Origin: Duganella aquatilis
GTDB lineage: Bacteria; Pseudomonadota; Gammaproteobacteria; Burkholderiales; Burkholderiaceae_D
Assembly: GCF_009674565.1 (NCBI RefSeq)
Contig: NZ_WKJL01000001.1
Coordinates: forward strand, 310,001-374,000
DNA: 64,000 nucleotides
Direction of reading: 5' to 3'
Of the stretch, positions 52,753 through 62,106 are shown piece after piece (position 1 is the first letter of the stretch; the number at the start of each line of letters is the position of its first letter). The position numbers and the translations under genes were made by a program. The notes beneath the pieces are model-generated. The model did not search any database. It saw only the letters and a program-made list of their open reading frames with translations, and was not told the DNA's origin.

Positions 52753-53783
52753 GGCAGCACCTCGACAACCTTGATGAAGTCCGCGCTGAACAGCGGCAGC
52801 TTGCCTTGCTTCTGCGCGATGGCCTGGTAGCGCAGCACGAACTGTTTCGGCGCTTGCCTGAGCAGTTCGGCCACCGCCGTCTTGCCGTCCTGCGCGATGA
52901 TGGTGGAGATCATCAGCCATCCCAGGTCGTAGGCCGTTTCGTCGAAGTCGGTGTAGAACATGATGCCGTAGATCTGGTCGTAGGCGTCTTCGTTCTCCGG
53001 CGGCGCCAGCAGCATGCGCCAGCCCAGCGTTTCGAACATGGTGCGGATGCCGCCCATACGTCTGGCGTTGCGTTCAATGCCAAGCTTCTTCTGCGCGGAG
53101 TGGGGCGTGGCCGGCCGGTCGGCGATGGGATGCGAGAACAGCTCGGCGGTGCCTTCCCGTTCCAGTTGGGCCAGCAGATGGTTGAGCCACAGCGGACCGG
53201 TGACGTCCTTGGCGCCCGCCGCCGTCGGCAAGGTCTCGGGACGCATCAGGTGATTCTGCACCGCGTGGAACAGTTCATGCGCGACGATCTCGCCCAGTTC
53301 CTGGGTGGTGGCGTCGGTGAAGCGCATCATGTCGACATAGACGTCGTCCGGCACGTCGTCGAACGCAAAGCCGCCCGACTGGCTGCCGAAGATGAAGTGC
53401 ACCTTGAGTTGCGCGCGCAGGTCGGGCGGGACGTATTCCTTCAACTGGCGCGATACTTCGGCGGCCAGCGGCGCGTATTTGCCGAAGCCGGGCCTGGATA
53501 ATTCGGGCGCCAGCACGGTGGCCGCTTCCAGCCACCGTTTGTTCTCACGCAGGGTCTTGAAACGAGTGATGAGCGCTTCGCAGTCACTAAAACGCATCTT
53601 GCGTATCAACGCCCTGGCGTCGGCGCTGGCGCAGAAATCGGCGGGGAGATGGAAATCGACCGTGCTGACGGCGGTGCTGACCAGCCTTGCCGTGTCAAAA
53701 TCGAAGTCGAAGCGCAATTGATCGGCGCGGGCGCCACAGGGAAACAGCAGCAACAGAAGCAGCAAGGGGCGACACCAACGCAT
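52749..53783 (-). CDS. Exported gluzincin-type zinc metalloprotease (DUF5700-like)
   Basis: The protein has 344 residues. A signal peptide (1-20, LLLLLLLFPCGARA) directs export. The zinc motif HELFH near residue 170 and the downstream glutamate in EREGTAELF (near 213) give the HExxH...E gluzincin pattern. DUF5700-type predicted proteases share this arrangement. Substrate and regulation are unknown. It is the first of a two-gene unit with the YIP1-like membrane protein. Confidence 0.8.
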   Translation of the reverse strand: MRWCRPLLLLLLLFPCGARADQLRFDFDFDTARLVSTAVSTVDFHLPADFCASADARALIRKMRFSDCEALITRFKTLRENKRWLEAATVLAPELSRPGFGKYAPLAAEVSRQLKEYVPPDLRAQLKVHFIFGSQSGGFAFDDVPDDVYVDMMRFTDATTQELGEIVAHELFHAVQNHLMRPETLPTAAGAKDVTGPLWLNHLLAQLEREGTAELFSHPIADRPATPHSAQKKLGIERNARRMGGIRTMFETLGWRMLLAPPENEDAYDQIYGIMFYTDFDETAYDLGWLMISTIIAQDGKTAVAELLRQAPKQFVLRYQAIAQKQGKLPLFSADFIKVVEVLP

Positions 53784-53856
53784 TCATCCTCCACGATGCG
53801 GATCGCGCTGCGACGCCCGAAATCCGCCGAAATATAAAAACCGCAACTTTAGCAGC

Positions 53857-54777
53857 TTAATATACTTCTGGCACGATAATTTCGGTCGGCACAGGGCGGC
53901 GCACGTAGTCGTCGTGGTATTCGCGCTCCGGCAGCTGGATTTCCGGATGCGCCACTTCCTCATATGGCATCTGCGACAGCAGGTGATGGATGCAGTTCAG
54001 GCGCGCCTTCTTCTTGTCGACGCCTTGCACCACCCACCATGGCGCTTCCGGAATGTGGGTCCGTTCCAGCATCACTTCCTTGGCGCGGGTGTATTCCTCC
54101 CAGCGGCGGCGCGATTCCAGGTCCATCGGGCTGAGTTTCCACTGCTTGAGCGGATCGTGGATGCGGCCGAGGAAGCGGGCATTCTGCTCTTCGTCGGAAA
54201 TCGAGAACCAGTATTTGATCAGCTGAATGCCGGAGCGGGCCAGCATGCGTTCGAATTCCGGCACGGTCTGGAAGAATTCCTCGTACTGCTCGTCGGTGCA
54301 GAAGCCCATCACACGCTCGACGCCGGCGCGGTTGTACCAGCTGCGGTCGAACAGCACGATTTCGCCGGCGGCAGGCAGGTGCGACACGTAGCGCTGGAAG
54401 TACCACTGCGTGCGTTCGCGGTTGTTCGGCGCAGGCAGCGCGGCCACACGGCACACGCGCGGATTCAGACGCTGGACGATGCGCTTGATGACGCCGCCCT
54501 TGCCGGCGGCGTCGCGGCCTTCGAACAGGATCACGACCTTGTGGCCGGTGTGGACCACCCAGTCCTGCAGCTTGACCAGTTCTGCCTGAAGACGGAACAA
54601 TTCGCGGAAGTAGACGCGGCGCGCTTCCTTGGCTTCGGCGCTGCGCTCATGCTCGACGACTTGCTTGGTGACCGGATCGATCTCGCGATCTTCCAGCTCC
54701 ATCTCCAGCTCTTCGTCGTAGCTGTCGGTCAGCTCGCGGCTGACGCGGTCCAGCAGTTCCTGCTCGTTCAAGTTCAC
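53857..54777 (-). CDS. ppk2: Polyphosphate kinase 2
   Basis: The protein has 306 residues, the standard one-domain PPK2 size. Walker A is G87RDAAGKGG95 and the Walker B-like motif is D144RSWYNRAGVE. The lid helix with PMDLESRRRWEEYTRAK is intact. PPK2 uses polyphosphate to phosphorylate nucleoside diphosphates (or the reverse), replenishing GTP or ATP. The start is GTG at 54777, supported by GAGGAG seven bases upstream. It lies 43 bases after the fatty acyl reductase/wax synthase gene on the same strand, so the two may be co-transcribed. Confidence 0.93.
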   Translation of the reverse strand: MNLNEQELLDRVSRELTDSYDEELEMELEDREIDPVTKQVVEHERSAEAKEARRVYFRELFRLQAELVKLQDWVVHTGHKVVILFEGRDAAGKGGVIKRIVQRLNPRVCRVAALPAPNNRERTQWYFQRYVSHLPAAGEIVLFDRSWYNRAGVERVMGFCTDEQYEEFFQTVPEFERMLARSGIQLIKYWFSISDEEQNARFLGRIHDPLKQWKLSPMDLESRRRWEEYTRAKEVMLERTHIPEAPWWVVQGVDKKKARLNCIHHLLSQMPYEEVAHPEIQLPEREYHDDYVRRPVPTEIIVPEVY

Positions 54778-54820
54778 GCAATACTCCTCATTTTGGAATC
54801 AGGAGCAGCATACGCGCCGA

Positions 54821-57628
54821 TTATGACGTTGTGATGACCATGCCCGGCGGCGCCGGCTCGGCGGCCGGCTGTGGCGCCGTTTCGCCTTGCGTGGCGAGTT
54901 CCAGTTCATCGAAGGCGTCATAGGTCAGCTGCATCAGGCGGTCCGGATCGGGCACCAGGTCGGTGTCCACGAACAGCGCCAGCTGGATCTGGCCCGCATA
55001 GGAGATGAAGGCCAGGCCCACGCCCAACTTGCCGGCCTGCGGCACCCAGCAGATCAGGTCCGTCAGGCGCGAGCCGGCCAGGTAGCGGCGGCTGGCCGGG
55101 CCTTCTATATTGGTCAGCACCACCGAACCCTTGGAGGTGAACAGGTTCAGCGCGAAGTGCTGCAAGGCGGTCGGCAGGCAGCCGGCGATGGACAGGAAGG
55201 CCATGGTGGCGCGCGGCTGGTGCGAGCGCTTAATGGCGGTCATGCGATGGCTGGACTGGCGCAGCCGCAGGCAGGGATCGTCCACATTGGTGGGCAGGTC
55301 GACTGCGACCAGGCCGAATTCATTCCCGAGCTGGAAGGCGTTGGCCTTTTCGCGCAGGTTGAATGTGACGGCGGCGCGCAGCGCGCGGCCATCCGGGCTT
55401 TGTCCGTGCTCGCCCAGGTACTGCCGCAGCGCGCCGGAGACGGCGGCCACCCACACGTCATTGAGCGTAACGCCCATGCGCTTGGACATGGCGCGTACGC
55501 GTTCCATTTGCAGCGGCGGCAGCCAGACCAGTTGTTTGGCGCCCGTCATCGGCGCCTTGAACTGGGTGGGCGCGTCCGGCCATAACACCGACAGGCGGGC
55601 CACGTGTGCGGCGATCTTCAGCCACGACAGGCCGCGCACCACGGCCGAACAGACCGGATTGTGCGCCACGGCGCGGTGCGGATGGCCGACCGGCGACGGC
55701 GCCTTGCCATGCAGGCCATTGTCGTCGGTGAGGTGGTTCAGCACGTGCACCAGGCCCAGGCCGTCGGTGATGCAGTGGTGGACGCGGAACACGATGGCGT
55801 GGCCGCCATTGACGCGGTCCAGTACCGTCATGTGCCAGCGCGGCCGGTCGGCGGGTAGCGGCAGGTGGGCCAGGCGCGTCAGATGCGCCTGCAGCTCCTC
55901 GCGCGGCACGTCATGCGCCATCTGTTCCAGCTCGATGTGGCGGGTGATGTCGAACTGTTCGTCCTCCACCCAGCGCCGGCGCACCACTTTCTGCGTGAAG
56001 CGCGGGTAGTTAGGCAGGCGGTAGGCGATGGTGGAGATCAGCCGTTCCATGTCCACTGCGCCTTCGAACAGCAGGATGCTGTTGATGACCATCAGGTTCT
56101 TGTCGGTGTCCATGCGGTGCCAGGCATAGTCGCGGCGCGTCATGGCGGCCGGCGCCGGCGGCGTGGCGCTGCGCGGACGCAGCGCGTAGCGGTTCAGCCC
56201 CGCCATGTGGACGCGGCACAGGTAGTCCTGCCAGTCGATGGCGCGGGTGTCGACGCTGTAGCGCGCCTGGTCTTCGCTGCCGAAGCGCTGCGCCAGCGCC
56301 TGTAGCCGGTCGCTGTGGAACACGTAACGCGGCGCGGTGTAGAACGAGAAGGTCAATGCCAGCAGCTGGGTGGTGCGCAGCGCTTCCAGTTTCGGCGATT
56401 CGCTCGCGCCCAGCAGCTTGCGCACGCCGCTCCAGCCGCCGGCGGCGATGCGCATGGCGCGCAGCATCAGCAGGAAGGCCGGGCGGCCGACCACGCGGAA
56501 TTCGTGCCTGGGCTGCTGGTAGAACAGGCGCTCGTACTGGCGCCAGTTGCGCTGCGATTCCGCCTGTATCAGTTCGATGACGCGGCCGACGGTGACCGGA
56601 TTGGTGGCGCCGGTGCAGGCCTGGTAGATGCGCATGGCCGGCGCCGTTTGCAGCGCTTCGGCGGCGGCCAGGATGATGCTGTTGGCCACCAGGTCGGCCG
56701 GCACGATGTCCACCACCGCCTCCGGCCGCGCCGGGAACAGATTGGTCTTGCCGCGCGCATAGGCCAGGATGATGGCGTCGGCCACCTTGACGCCTTCGAT
56801 CCAGCCCGGCGCCGGTTCCTGCAAGGTGCTTTCGATGATGGACGGACGGACGATGGTCAGCGCGCGGCCGCGCATGGCGGCCATGGCCAGTTGCTCGCCT
56901 ATCCACTTGGTGAAGGTGTAAGTGTCGTTCCAGCCGTGGTAGTTGGCTTCGGCGATGCCCAGTGCCGTCAGGCGGCGCGCCAGCTCGTCGGCATCGCTGA
57001 CTTCCGCGCGCAGCAGGGCGATGCGGTGCTGCAGGTGCTGCAGCAAACCGTATAAATCGTAATGGCCATCGGCGTGGCGCGGAATGGCGGCGCGCGCCGG
57101 CGACACCGCTGCCTCGTGCATGGCGCCGCGATGGTAGCCGTTGACATAGCAGGTCGACACCTGTATCAGCGGCGCGCGGCCGGCGCGCGCCAGCTCGGCG
57201 ATGTGCTGCACGCTGAGGGCGTTAATCGACAGCGCCTCGTCCAGCGCTTCGCGGAAGTTGACGCTGGCGGCGGCGTTGATCACCAGGTCGATGCGCTGCG
57301 CCAGCGCGTTGAAGGCGGCAATCGGCATGCCGAAGCAGGGCGCCGTGACCTCGCCGCCGATGCATTCGATTTTTTCGGCGAAGAAGCCGGGCAGGAAGTC
57401 CGGGCGCTCGGCGCGCAGGCGGTCGAAGATGGAGGAGGTGGCGATTTCGCGCTCGAAGCGTTCGCGGGCGTCGCCGCGTATCAGCAGCACGATGCGGCCG
57501 ATGTCGGGCACCGAGCGTATCAGCTTTTCCAGTACCACCTTGGCGAGGAAGCCGGTGCTGCCGGTGAGCAGTACGCGCTTGCCGGCGAGCGCGGCGTGGA
57601 CATGCAATGCGGGTGTCGCTGTTGTCAT
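54821..57628 (-). CDS. Fusion of fatty acyl-CoA reductase and wax ester synthase/DGAT
   Basis: The protein has 935 residues. Residues about 1-480 form a fatty acyl reductase of the male-sterility/NAD-binding-4 type: NAD(P)H motif G23STGFLA, and Y-x-x-x-K at about 237-241 (YTFTK). Residues about 495-915 form a WS/DGAT acyltransferase with the catalytic HHCITDG motif (H near 617) and later NEFGLV and VLTNIEGP motifs. One polypeptide would thus reduce acyl-CoA to fatty alcohol and esterify it with another acyl-CoA to make a wax ester. The reading frame is continuous with a normal linker, so it is a real fusion. Stored wax esters or triacylglycerol are the likely product. Confidence 0.88.
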   Translation of the reverse strand: MTTATPALHVHAALAGKRVLLTGSTGFLAKVVLEKLIRSVPDIGRIVLLIRGDARERFEREIATSSIFDRLRAERPDFLPGFFAEKIECIGGEVTAPCFGMPIAAFNALAQRIDLVINAAASVNFREALDEALSINALSVQHIAELARAGRAPLIQVSTCYVNGYHRGAMHEAAVSPARAAIPRHADGHYDLYGLLQHLQHRIALLRAEVSDADELARRLTALGIAEANYHGWNDTYTFTKWIGEQLAMAAMRGRALTIVRPSIIESTLQEPAPGWIEGVKVADAIILAYARGKTNLFPARPEAVVDIVPADLVANSIILAAAEALQTAPAMRIYQACTGATNPVTVGRVIELIQAESQRNWRQYERLFYQQPRHEFRVVGRPAFLLMLRAMRIAAGGWSGVRKLLGASESPKLEALRTTQLLALTFSFYTAPRYVFHSDRLQALAQRFGSEDQARYSVDTRAIDWQDYLCRVHMAGLNRYALRPRSATPPAPAAMTRRDYAWHRMDTDKNLMVINSILLFEGAVDMERLISTIAYRLPNYPRFTQKVVRRRWVEDEQFDITRHIELEQMAHDVPREELQAHLTRLAHLPLPADRPRWHMTVLDRVNGGHAIVFRVHHCITDGLGLVHVLNHLTDDNGLHGKAPSPVGHPHRAVAHNPVCSAVVRGLSWLKIAAHVARLSVLWPDAPTQFKAPMTGAKQLVWLPPLQMERVRAMSKRMGVTLNDVWVAAVSGALRQYLGEHGQSPDGRALRAAVTFNLREKANAFQLGNEFGLVAVDLPTNVDDPCLRLRQSSHRMTAIKRSHQPRATMAFLSIAGCLPTALQHFALNLFTSKGSVVLTNIEGPASRRYLAGSRLTDLICWVPQAGKLGVGLAFISYAGQIQLALFVDTDLVPDPDRLMQLTYDAFDELELATQGETAPQPAAEPAPPGMVITTS

Positions 57629-57929
57629 AAGTTGCTCTGAAACGATGTCATAGCTGCAATGGGCCGATCTTAGAGCGAATCGGCATCGTCACTAGCGACT
57701 TTGCACTGGCTTGGGAAGCCAAACGCATGGCGCGGCGAGTCAGCGCCCATGGCGGGCCGCGCCGCCGCTGCGGCATTTGCGCAACGATGGCGTTACTTGC
57801 CAAAAAGAAATATTTAAACTACACTGATGCCCGTTATGCATGCCCCAAGCTCCGCGCCATGCATCTGATCGCCTGATCGCTCTTCGGCCCAGCCCCGCCG
57901 GATTTTCCTGTCCCCTCCGAGAACTGACT
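57629..57929. other. Divergent 301-base intergenic region
   Basis: No gene is supported here. It separates the minus-strand reductase/wax synthase gene from the plus-strand chemoreceptor gene and must hold both promoters. The stretch around 57800-57830 is AT-rich. It contains TTTAAACTAC, but no consensus -35/-10 or flagellar promoter can be assigned with confidence. Confidence 0.6.
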
Positions 57930-59528
57930 ATGAATAATCTGAAAATCGGCGCGCGCCTGAACCTGGCGTTCGGCGCGGTGCTGGTGTTGCTGCTATTGAT
58001 TGCCTACATCGGCTGGTCCGCGCTGTCCGACACCAAGTCCCGCATGGATATTGTGGTCAATGAAAACAACACCAAGATCGCGCTGTCGAATAGCATGCTG
58101 ACCGAGCTAAATCTGATCGCCCGCTCGGCGCGCAACTACATTCTCTACACCGACGACGCCATGCACACCAAGATGCAGGGCCGCATCGACGGCGCGCAGA
58201 AGACTTTTACCGCCAGTTTCGAGCGCCTGGGCACGCTGGTGCGCGGCGAGCGTGGCAAGAAGGTGTACGCCGATCTCCAGAGGCAGGCGCCGGAGACGCT
58301 GCGCCTGCTGGGACAGGTGGTCACCATGGTCAACGACGGCAAGGCGGCCGAGGCGCCGGCCTTCCTGCTGAATTCGGTGCAGAAGCATCAGGACGATACC
58401 TTCGCGCTGATTAACGAGATGATCGGTTTCCAGGAAAAGCAGAACCAGGAATTGATCGACGAGATCCACAGCGAATATCAGTTCGCGGTGCGCTTCCTGA
58501 TCGGCGCCACGCTGCTGGCGTTTGTCGCGGCGGTGGCGCTGGCGGTATCGATCACGCGTTCGATCACGCAGCCGATCAACCGGGCGGTGGCAGCGGCGCA
58601 GACCGTCGCGGCGGGCGATCTGACCCACAGCATTCAGATCCAGGGCCGCGATGAGGTCAGCCAGCTGTTGACGGCCTTGCAGGCGATGACCGGCAGCCTG
58701 GCCAGCATCGTCGGCGAAGTGCGCGCCGGCACCGAGACCATCAGCACGGCGTCGCGCCAGATCGCCACCGGCAATCAGGATCTGTCGTCACGCACCGAAG
58801 AACAGGCCAGTTCGCTGGAAGAGACTGCATCGTCGATGGAGGAACTGACGTCGACCGTCAGGCAGAGCGCAGACAATGCACGCCAGGCCAATCTGCTGGC
58901 GAATTCGGCGTCGGAAGTGGCGGTGCGCGGCGGGCAGGTGGTGTCGCAGGTGGTGGACACCATGGGCTCGATCAACGAATCGTCGCGCCGCATCGTCGAC
59001 ATTATCGGCGTGATTGACGGCATTGCGTTCCAGACCAATATCCTGGCGTTGAATGCGGCCGTGGAAGCGGCACGCGCGGGCGAGCAGGGACGCGGTTTTG
59101 CGGTGGTGGCGTCGGAAGTTCGCACGCTGGCCCAGCGCTCGGCGGCGGCCGCCAAGGAAATCAAGGTGCTGATCGACGATTCGGTCGGCAAGGTGGATGC
59201 CGGCGCGCGGCTGGTGGATCAGGCTGGCGCGACCATGGACGAGATCGTCAGCAGCGTCAAGCGCGTGACCGACATCATGGCCGACATCGCGCTGGCCAGC
59301 CAGGAGCAGAACGTCGGCATCGACCAGATCAATCAGGCGATTACGCAAATGGACCAGGTGACGCAGCAGAACGCGGCGCTGGTGGAGGAGGCCGCCGCAG
59401 CGGCGGAGTCGATGCAGGAACAGGCCGTGCACCTGGCGCAGGCGGTAGATGTGTTCAAACTGGCGGCAGGGCAGGTTGCCCGGCCGAAGCTGGCGTCGGT
59501 CACCCGGCTGCGCTTGCCGGCCGGCTGA
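57930..59528 (+). CDS. Methyl-accepting chemotaxis protein
   Basis: The protein has 532 residues. The start at 57930 gives MNNLKIGARLNLAFGAVL, the normal first membrane span; an upstream open stretch is not receptor-like. Order: TM1 (about 11-31), four-helix-bundle periplasmic sensor (about 32-190), TM2 (about 192-212), HAMP (about 213-265), then the signalling coiled coil. Its hairpin tip GIAFQTNILALNAAVEAARAGEQGRGFAVVA is intact; it contacts CheW and CheA. There is no C-terminal CheR-binding pentapeptide. It is a stand-alone receptor gene, and its ligand is unknown. Confidence 0.92.
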   Translation: MNNLKIGARLNLAFGAVLVLLLLIAYIGWSALSDTKSRMDIVVNENNTKIALSNSMLTELNLIARSARNYILYTDDAMHTKMQGRIDGAQKTFTASFERLGTLVRGERGKKVYADLQRQAPETLRLLGQVVTMVNDGKAAEAPAFLLNSVQKHQDDTFALINEMIGFQEKQNQELIDEIHSEYQFAVRFLIGATLLAFVAAVALAVSITRSITQPINRAVAAAQTVAAGDLTHSIQIQGRDEVSQLLTALQAMTGSLASIVGEVRAGTETISTASRQIATGNQDLSSRTEEQASSLEETASSMEELTSTVRQSADNARQANLLANSASEVAVRGGQVVSQVVDTMGSINESSRRIVDIIGVIDGIAFQTNILALNAAVEAARAGEQGRGFAVVASEVRTLAQRSAAAAKEIKVLIDDSVGKVDAGARLVDQAGATMDEIVSSVKRVTDIMADIALASQEQNVGIDQINQAITQMDQVTQQNAALVEEAAAAAESMQEQAVHLAQAVDVFKLAAGQVARPKLASVTRLRLPAG

Positions 59529-59530
59529 CG

Positions 59531-59572
59531 AAAAAAATGATGCACCTGCACAATGTTTTATGCAGGTGCATC
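59531..59572 (-). terminator. Intrinsic terminator for the MFS gene (minus strand)
   Basis: GATGCACCTGCA (59539-59550) and TGCAGGTGCATC (59561-59572) form a perfect 12-bp stem with a 10-base loop. On the minus strand the hairpin is followed by ATTTTTTT, so it terminates transcription of the MFS gene whose stop is at 59626. On the plus strand no T-tract follows, although the hairpin may still slow readthrough from the chemoreceptor gene. Confidence 0.85.
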
Positions 59573-59625
59573 AGGTGTTCGTCAAGCCCTGTTGTCACCA
59601 TGCTACAAGTGACAAGATCTGTGGC

Positions 59626-60972
59626 TTAATTGTCGCGAATACTCCAGGCGCGGTTGATGCTCAGGGCCGCCAGCGAGCTGACGGCGCCGGACAGCAGGTA
59701 CACGCCGGCATACGCCAGGCCGAAGTGCGACGACAGTCCCAGCGCCACCAGCGGCGCGAAACCGGCCCCGACCAGCCAGGCCAGATCGCTGGTCAACGCC
59801 GCGCCGGTATAGCGGAAGCGCTGCGGGAAGTTGGAGGTCACCGCACCCGCAGCCTGGCCGTACGACAGGCCCAGCAGCGAGAAGCCGATCAGGATGAAGG
59901 CGTCCTGGCCGGTTTCGCCGCTGCCGATCAGGAACGGCACGAACAGGCTGAAGATACCGATCATGGTGGCCAGCGTGCCCAGCGTGCGGCGGCGGCCGAC
60001 GCGGTCGGCAATGAAGCCGGAGATGATGATGCCCACCGCCATCAGCGCCACGCCGAACATCTGCACCTGCAGGAAGCCGGCAATCGAGCGCTGCGAGGTC
60101 AGCGAGATCCACGACAGCGGGAACACCGTCACCAGGTGGAACAGCGCGTAGCTGGCCAGCGCGGCCAGCGCGCCGATGATGACGTTGCGCGATTGCGAGC
60201 TCATCAGCTCACCGACCGGCACCGGGTCCAGCTGGTGCTCGTCCAGCAGGTGCGAGTATTCATGCGTGGTCACCAGACGCAGGCGGGCGAACAGCGCCAC
60301 CACGTTGATGGCGAAGGCCACATAGAAGGGATAGCGCCAGCCGAATTCGAGGAAGTCCAGCGAACTGAGGTTGGACATCAGGTAGGAGAACAGCCCGGCT
60401 GCGATGACGAAGCCGATCGGCGCGCCCAGCTGGCCCAGCATGGCGTACCAGCCGCGCTTGTGTTCCGGCGCGTTCAGCGCCAGCAGCGACGGCAAACCGT
60501 CCCACGAGCCGCCCTGGGCAATGCCCTGGCCGATGCGCAGCAGTGCCAGGAAGACCAGGGAGGTGGTCCCCAAACTGGCATAGTCCGGAAGGAAGGCGAT
60601 ACCGGCCGTCGAAACGCCCATAATTAATAGCGCCAGGGTAAGTTTGGTTTCACGGGTGAAGTGATGTTGGACTGCCATAAAAGCCACAGTTCCTATCGGG
60701 CGAGCAATAAATGCAAGCGCGAAAATCGCAAAAGCGTATAGTGTGCCGTCAAGCCTGCTGTCGTATGGAAAGAATACCGACGGGAACACCAGTGCCGAGG
60801 CGATGGCGTAGACGAAGAAGTCGAAATATTCGGATGCGCGCCCGATGACCACGCCGATCGCAATTTCCCCGGGAGAGATATGTCCGTCCCTGGCGTTGAT
60901 ACTGCGTGCTCCAGGGCTGGTTTGATGATGGACGTCAGCTTGGACGTCACTGATAGAAGTCGTAGTAGCCAT
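59626..60972 (-). CDS. MFS transporter, metabolite:H+ symporter type
   Basis: The protein has 448 residues and twelve membrane spans. The motif GRASEYFDFFVYAIASALVF near residue 40 and RPIGTVAF resemble the metabolite:H+ symporter branch (KgtP, ShiA, ProP). Substrates of that branch are organic acids, shikimate or osmolytes; none can be chosen here. The start at 60972 follows AAAGAGACT; the open frame extends further but is not conserved-looking. The gene is divergent from cyoA and ends in the 59531-59572 terminator. Confidence 0.86.
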   Translation of the reverse strand: MATTTSISDVQADVHHQTSPGARSINARDGHISPGEIAIGVVIGRASEYFDFFVYAIASALVFPSVFFPYDSRLDGTLYAFAIFALAFIARPIGTVAFMAVQHHFTRETKLTLALLIMGVSTAGIAFLPDYASLGTTSLVFLALLRIGQGIAQGGSWDGLPSLLALNAPEHKRGWYAMLGQLGAPIGFVIAAGLFSYLMSNLSSLDFLEFGWRYPFYVAFAINVVALFARLRLVTTHEYSHLLDEHQLDPVPVGELMSSQSRNVIIGALAALASYALFHLVTVFPLSWISLTSQRSIAGFLQVQMFGVALMAVGIIISGFIADRVGRRRTLGTLATMIGIFSLFVPFLIGSGETGQDAFILIGFSLLGLSYGQAAGAVTSNFPQRFRYTGAALTSDLAWLVGAGFAPLVALGLSSHFGLAYAGVYLLSGAVSSLAALSINRAWSIRDN

Positions 60973-61025
60973 AGTCTCTTTGTCTCGTGTTAAGTAATTG
61001 TTATCACGGCGAGCCCGAGCATGTA

Positions 61026-61038
61026 GGACAAAGTGTCC
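61026..61038. promoter_or_regulatory. Inverted repeat GGACA-AAG-TGTCC upstream of cyoA
   Basis: A 5-bp inverted repeat, extending imperfectly to TAGGACA/TGTCCAA, lies 68 bases before the chosen cyoA start in the 133-base region shared with the divergent MFS gene. It is a candidate operator only. No FNR box of good quality is seen here. Confidence 0.3.
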
Positions 61039-61105
61039 AATTGCAAGAACAACCCGTCGTGAGTACAGTAGCATGATCCCAACCATCTGTAATCTAAATT
61101 ACCGC

Positions 61106-62104
61106 ATGATTCCTCCTATCGTTCGTCGTGGATTGCTCCTCGCACCGTTATTGTGGCTCGCTGGCTGCGATACGGTCGTGCTGAATCCGTCCGGGGATAT
61201 CGCAGCGCAGCAGGCACACCTTGTAGTTGTGTCAACCTTGCTGATGCTGTTGATCATCGTACCTGTCATGTTTCTCATCTGTCTGTTCGCTTGGCGCTAT
61301 AGGAAGTCAAATACTTCCGCCGAGTACAAGCCGGACTGGGACCACTCCACCAAGCTCGAATTGCTGATCTGGGGCGCTCCGCTGCTGATCATCATCGTGC
61401 TGGGCCTGATCACGTGGATTTATACCCACTTGCTCGATCCGTATCGTCCGCTGAGCCGCCTGGATGAAAACCGTCCGATCGCCGCCGGCGTCAAGCCGCT
61501 GGAAGTGCAGGTGGTGGCCATGGACTGGAAATGGATGTTTATCTACCCGGAGCAGGGCATCGCCACGGTTAACGAGCTGGTTACGCCGATCGACGTGCCG
61601 GTACGTTTCCACATGACCTCGACCTCGGTGATGAACGCGTTCTACATTCCTGCGCTGGCCGGTATGGTCTACACCATGCCTGGCATGGAAACGCAGCTGA
61701 ATGCGGTGATGAACAAGGCAGGCGTGTACGACGGCTTCTCGGCCAACTACAGCGGCGCCGGCTTCTCCGACATGCGCTTCAAGTACCACGGCGTATCGCA
61801 GGCTGACTTCGACGCCTGGGTAGAGAAAACCAAGGCCAGCACCACCGCGCTGAACCGCGCCGAAGTCGTGGCCCTGGACAAGCCGACTATCAAGCATCCG
61901 ATCATGCACTTCGGTACCGTGGACAAGGGTATTTACGACCTGATCCTGAACCGTTGCGTGGCCGAAGGCTCGGTCTGCATCAACACCCAGATGCACCAGG
62001 ATGCGACGCGCATCAAGGCAGCGGCCGTGGTCAAGAACCTGCCGAAAGACGTGTGCGAACCTGCCACCGTCGCCGCCACTGCTCAACCTACCCGTAAAGA
62101 ATGA
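61106..62104 (+). CDS. cyoA: Cytochrome bo3 ubiquinol oxidase subunit II
   Basis: The protein has 332 residues from the ATG at 61106; another ATG at 61073 is in frame. The later start gives a compact lipoprotein signal ending LLWLAGC, so C18 would be lipidated. Two membrane spans and a cupredoxin-like periplasmic domain follow ([23 protein letters not shown]), without the Cu-A cysteine pair, as expected for a quinol oxidase. Subunit II helps assemble the complex that reduces oxygen and pumps protons. The stop is two bases from cyoB. Confidence 0.93.
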   Translation: MIPPIVRRGLLLAPLLWLAGCDTVVLNPSGDIAAQQAHLVVVSTLLMLLIIVPVMFLICLFAWRYRKSNTSAEYKPDWDHSTKLELLIWGAPLLIIIVLGLITWIYTHLLDPYRPLSRLDENRPIAAGVKPLEVQVVAMDWKWMFIYPEQGIATVNELVTPIDVPVRFHMTSTSVMNAFYIPALAGMVYTMPGMETQLNAVMNKAGVYDGFSANYSGAGFSDMRFKYHGVSQADFDAWVEKTKASTTALNRAEVVALDKPTIKHPIMHFGTVDKGIYDLILNRCVAEGSVCINTQMHQDATRIKAAAVVKNLPKDVCEPATVAATAQPTRKE

Positions 62105-62106
62105 CC

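Noticed and set aside
57810..57835. Flagellar sigma-28 promoter before the chemoreceptor gene
   Set aside because: TAAACTAC and GCCCGTTA are present, but the spacing is about 6 instead of about 11 and the second half is a poor match.
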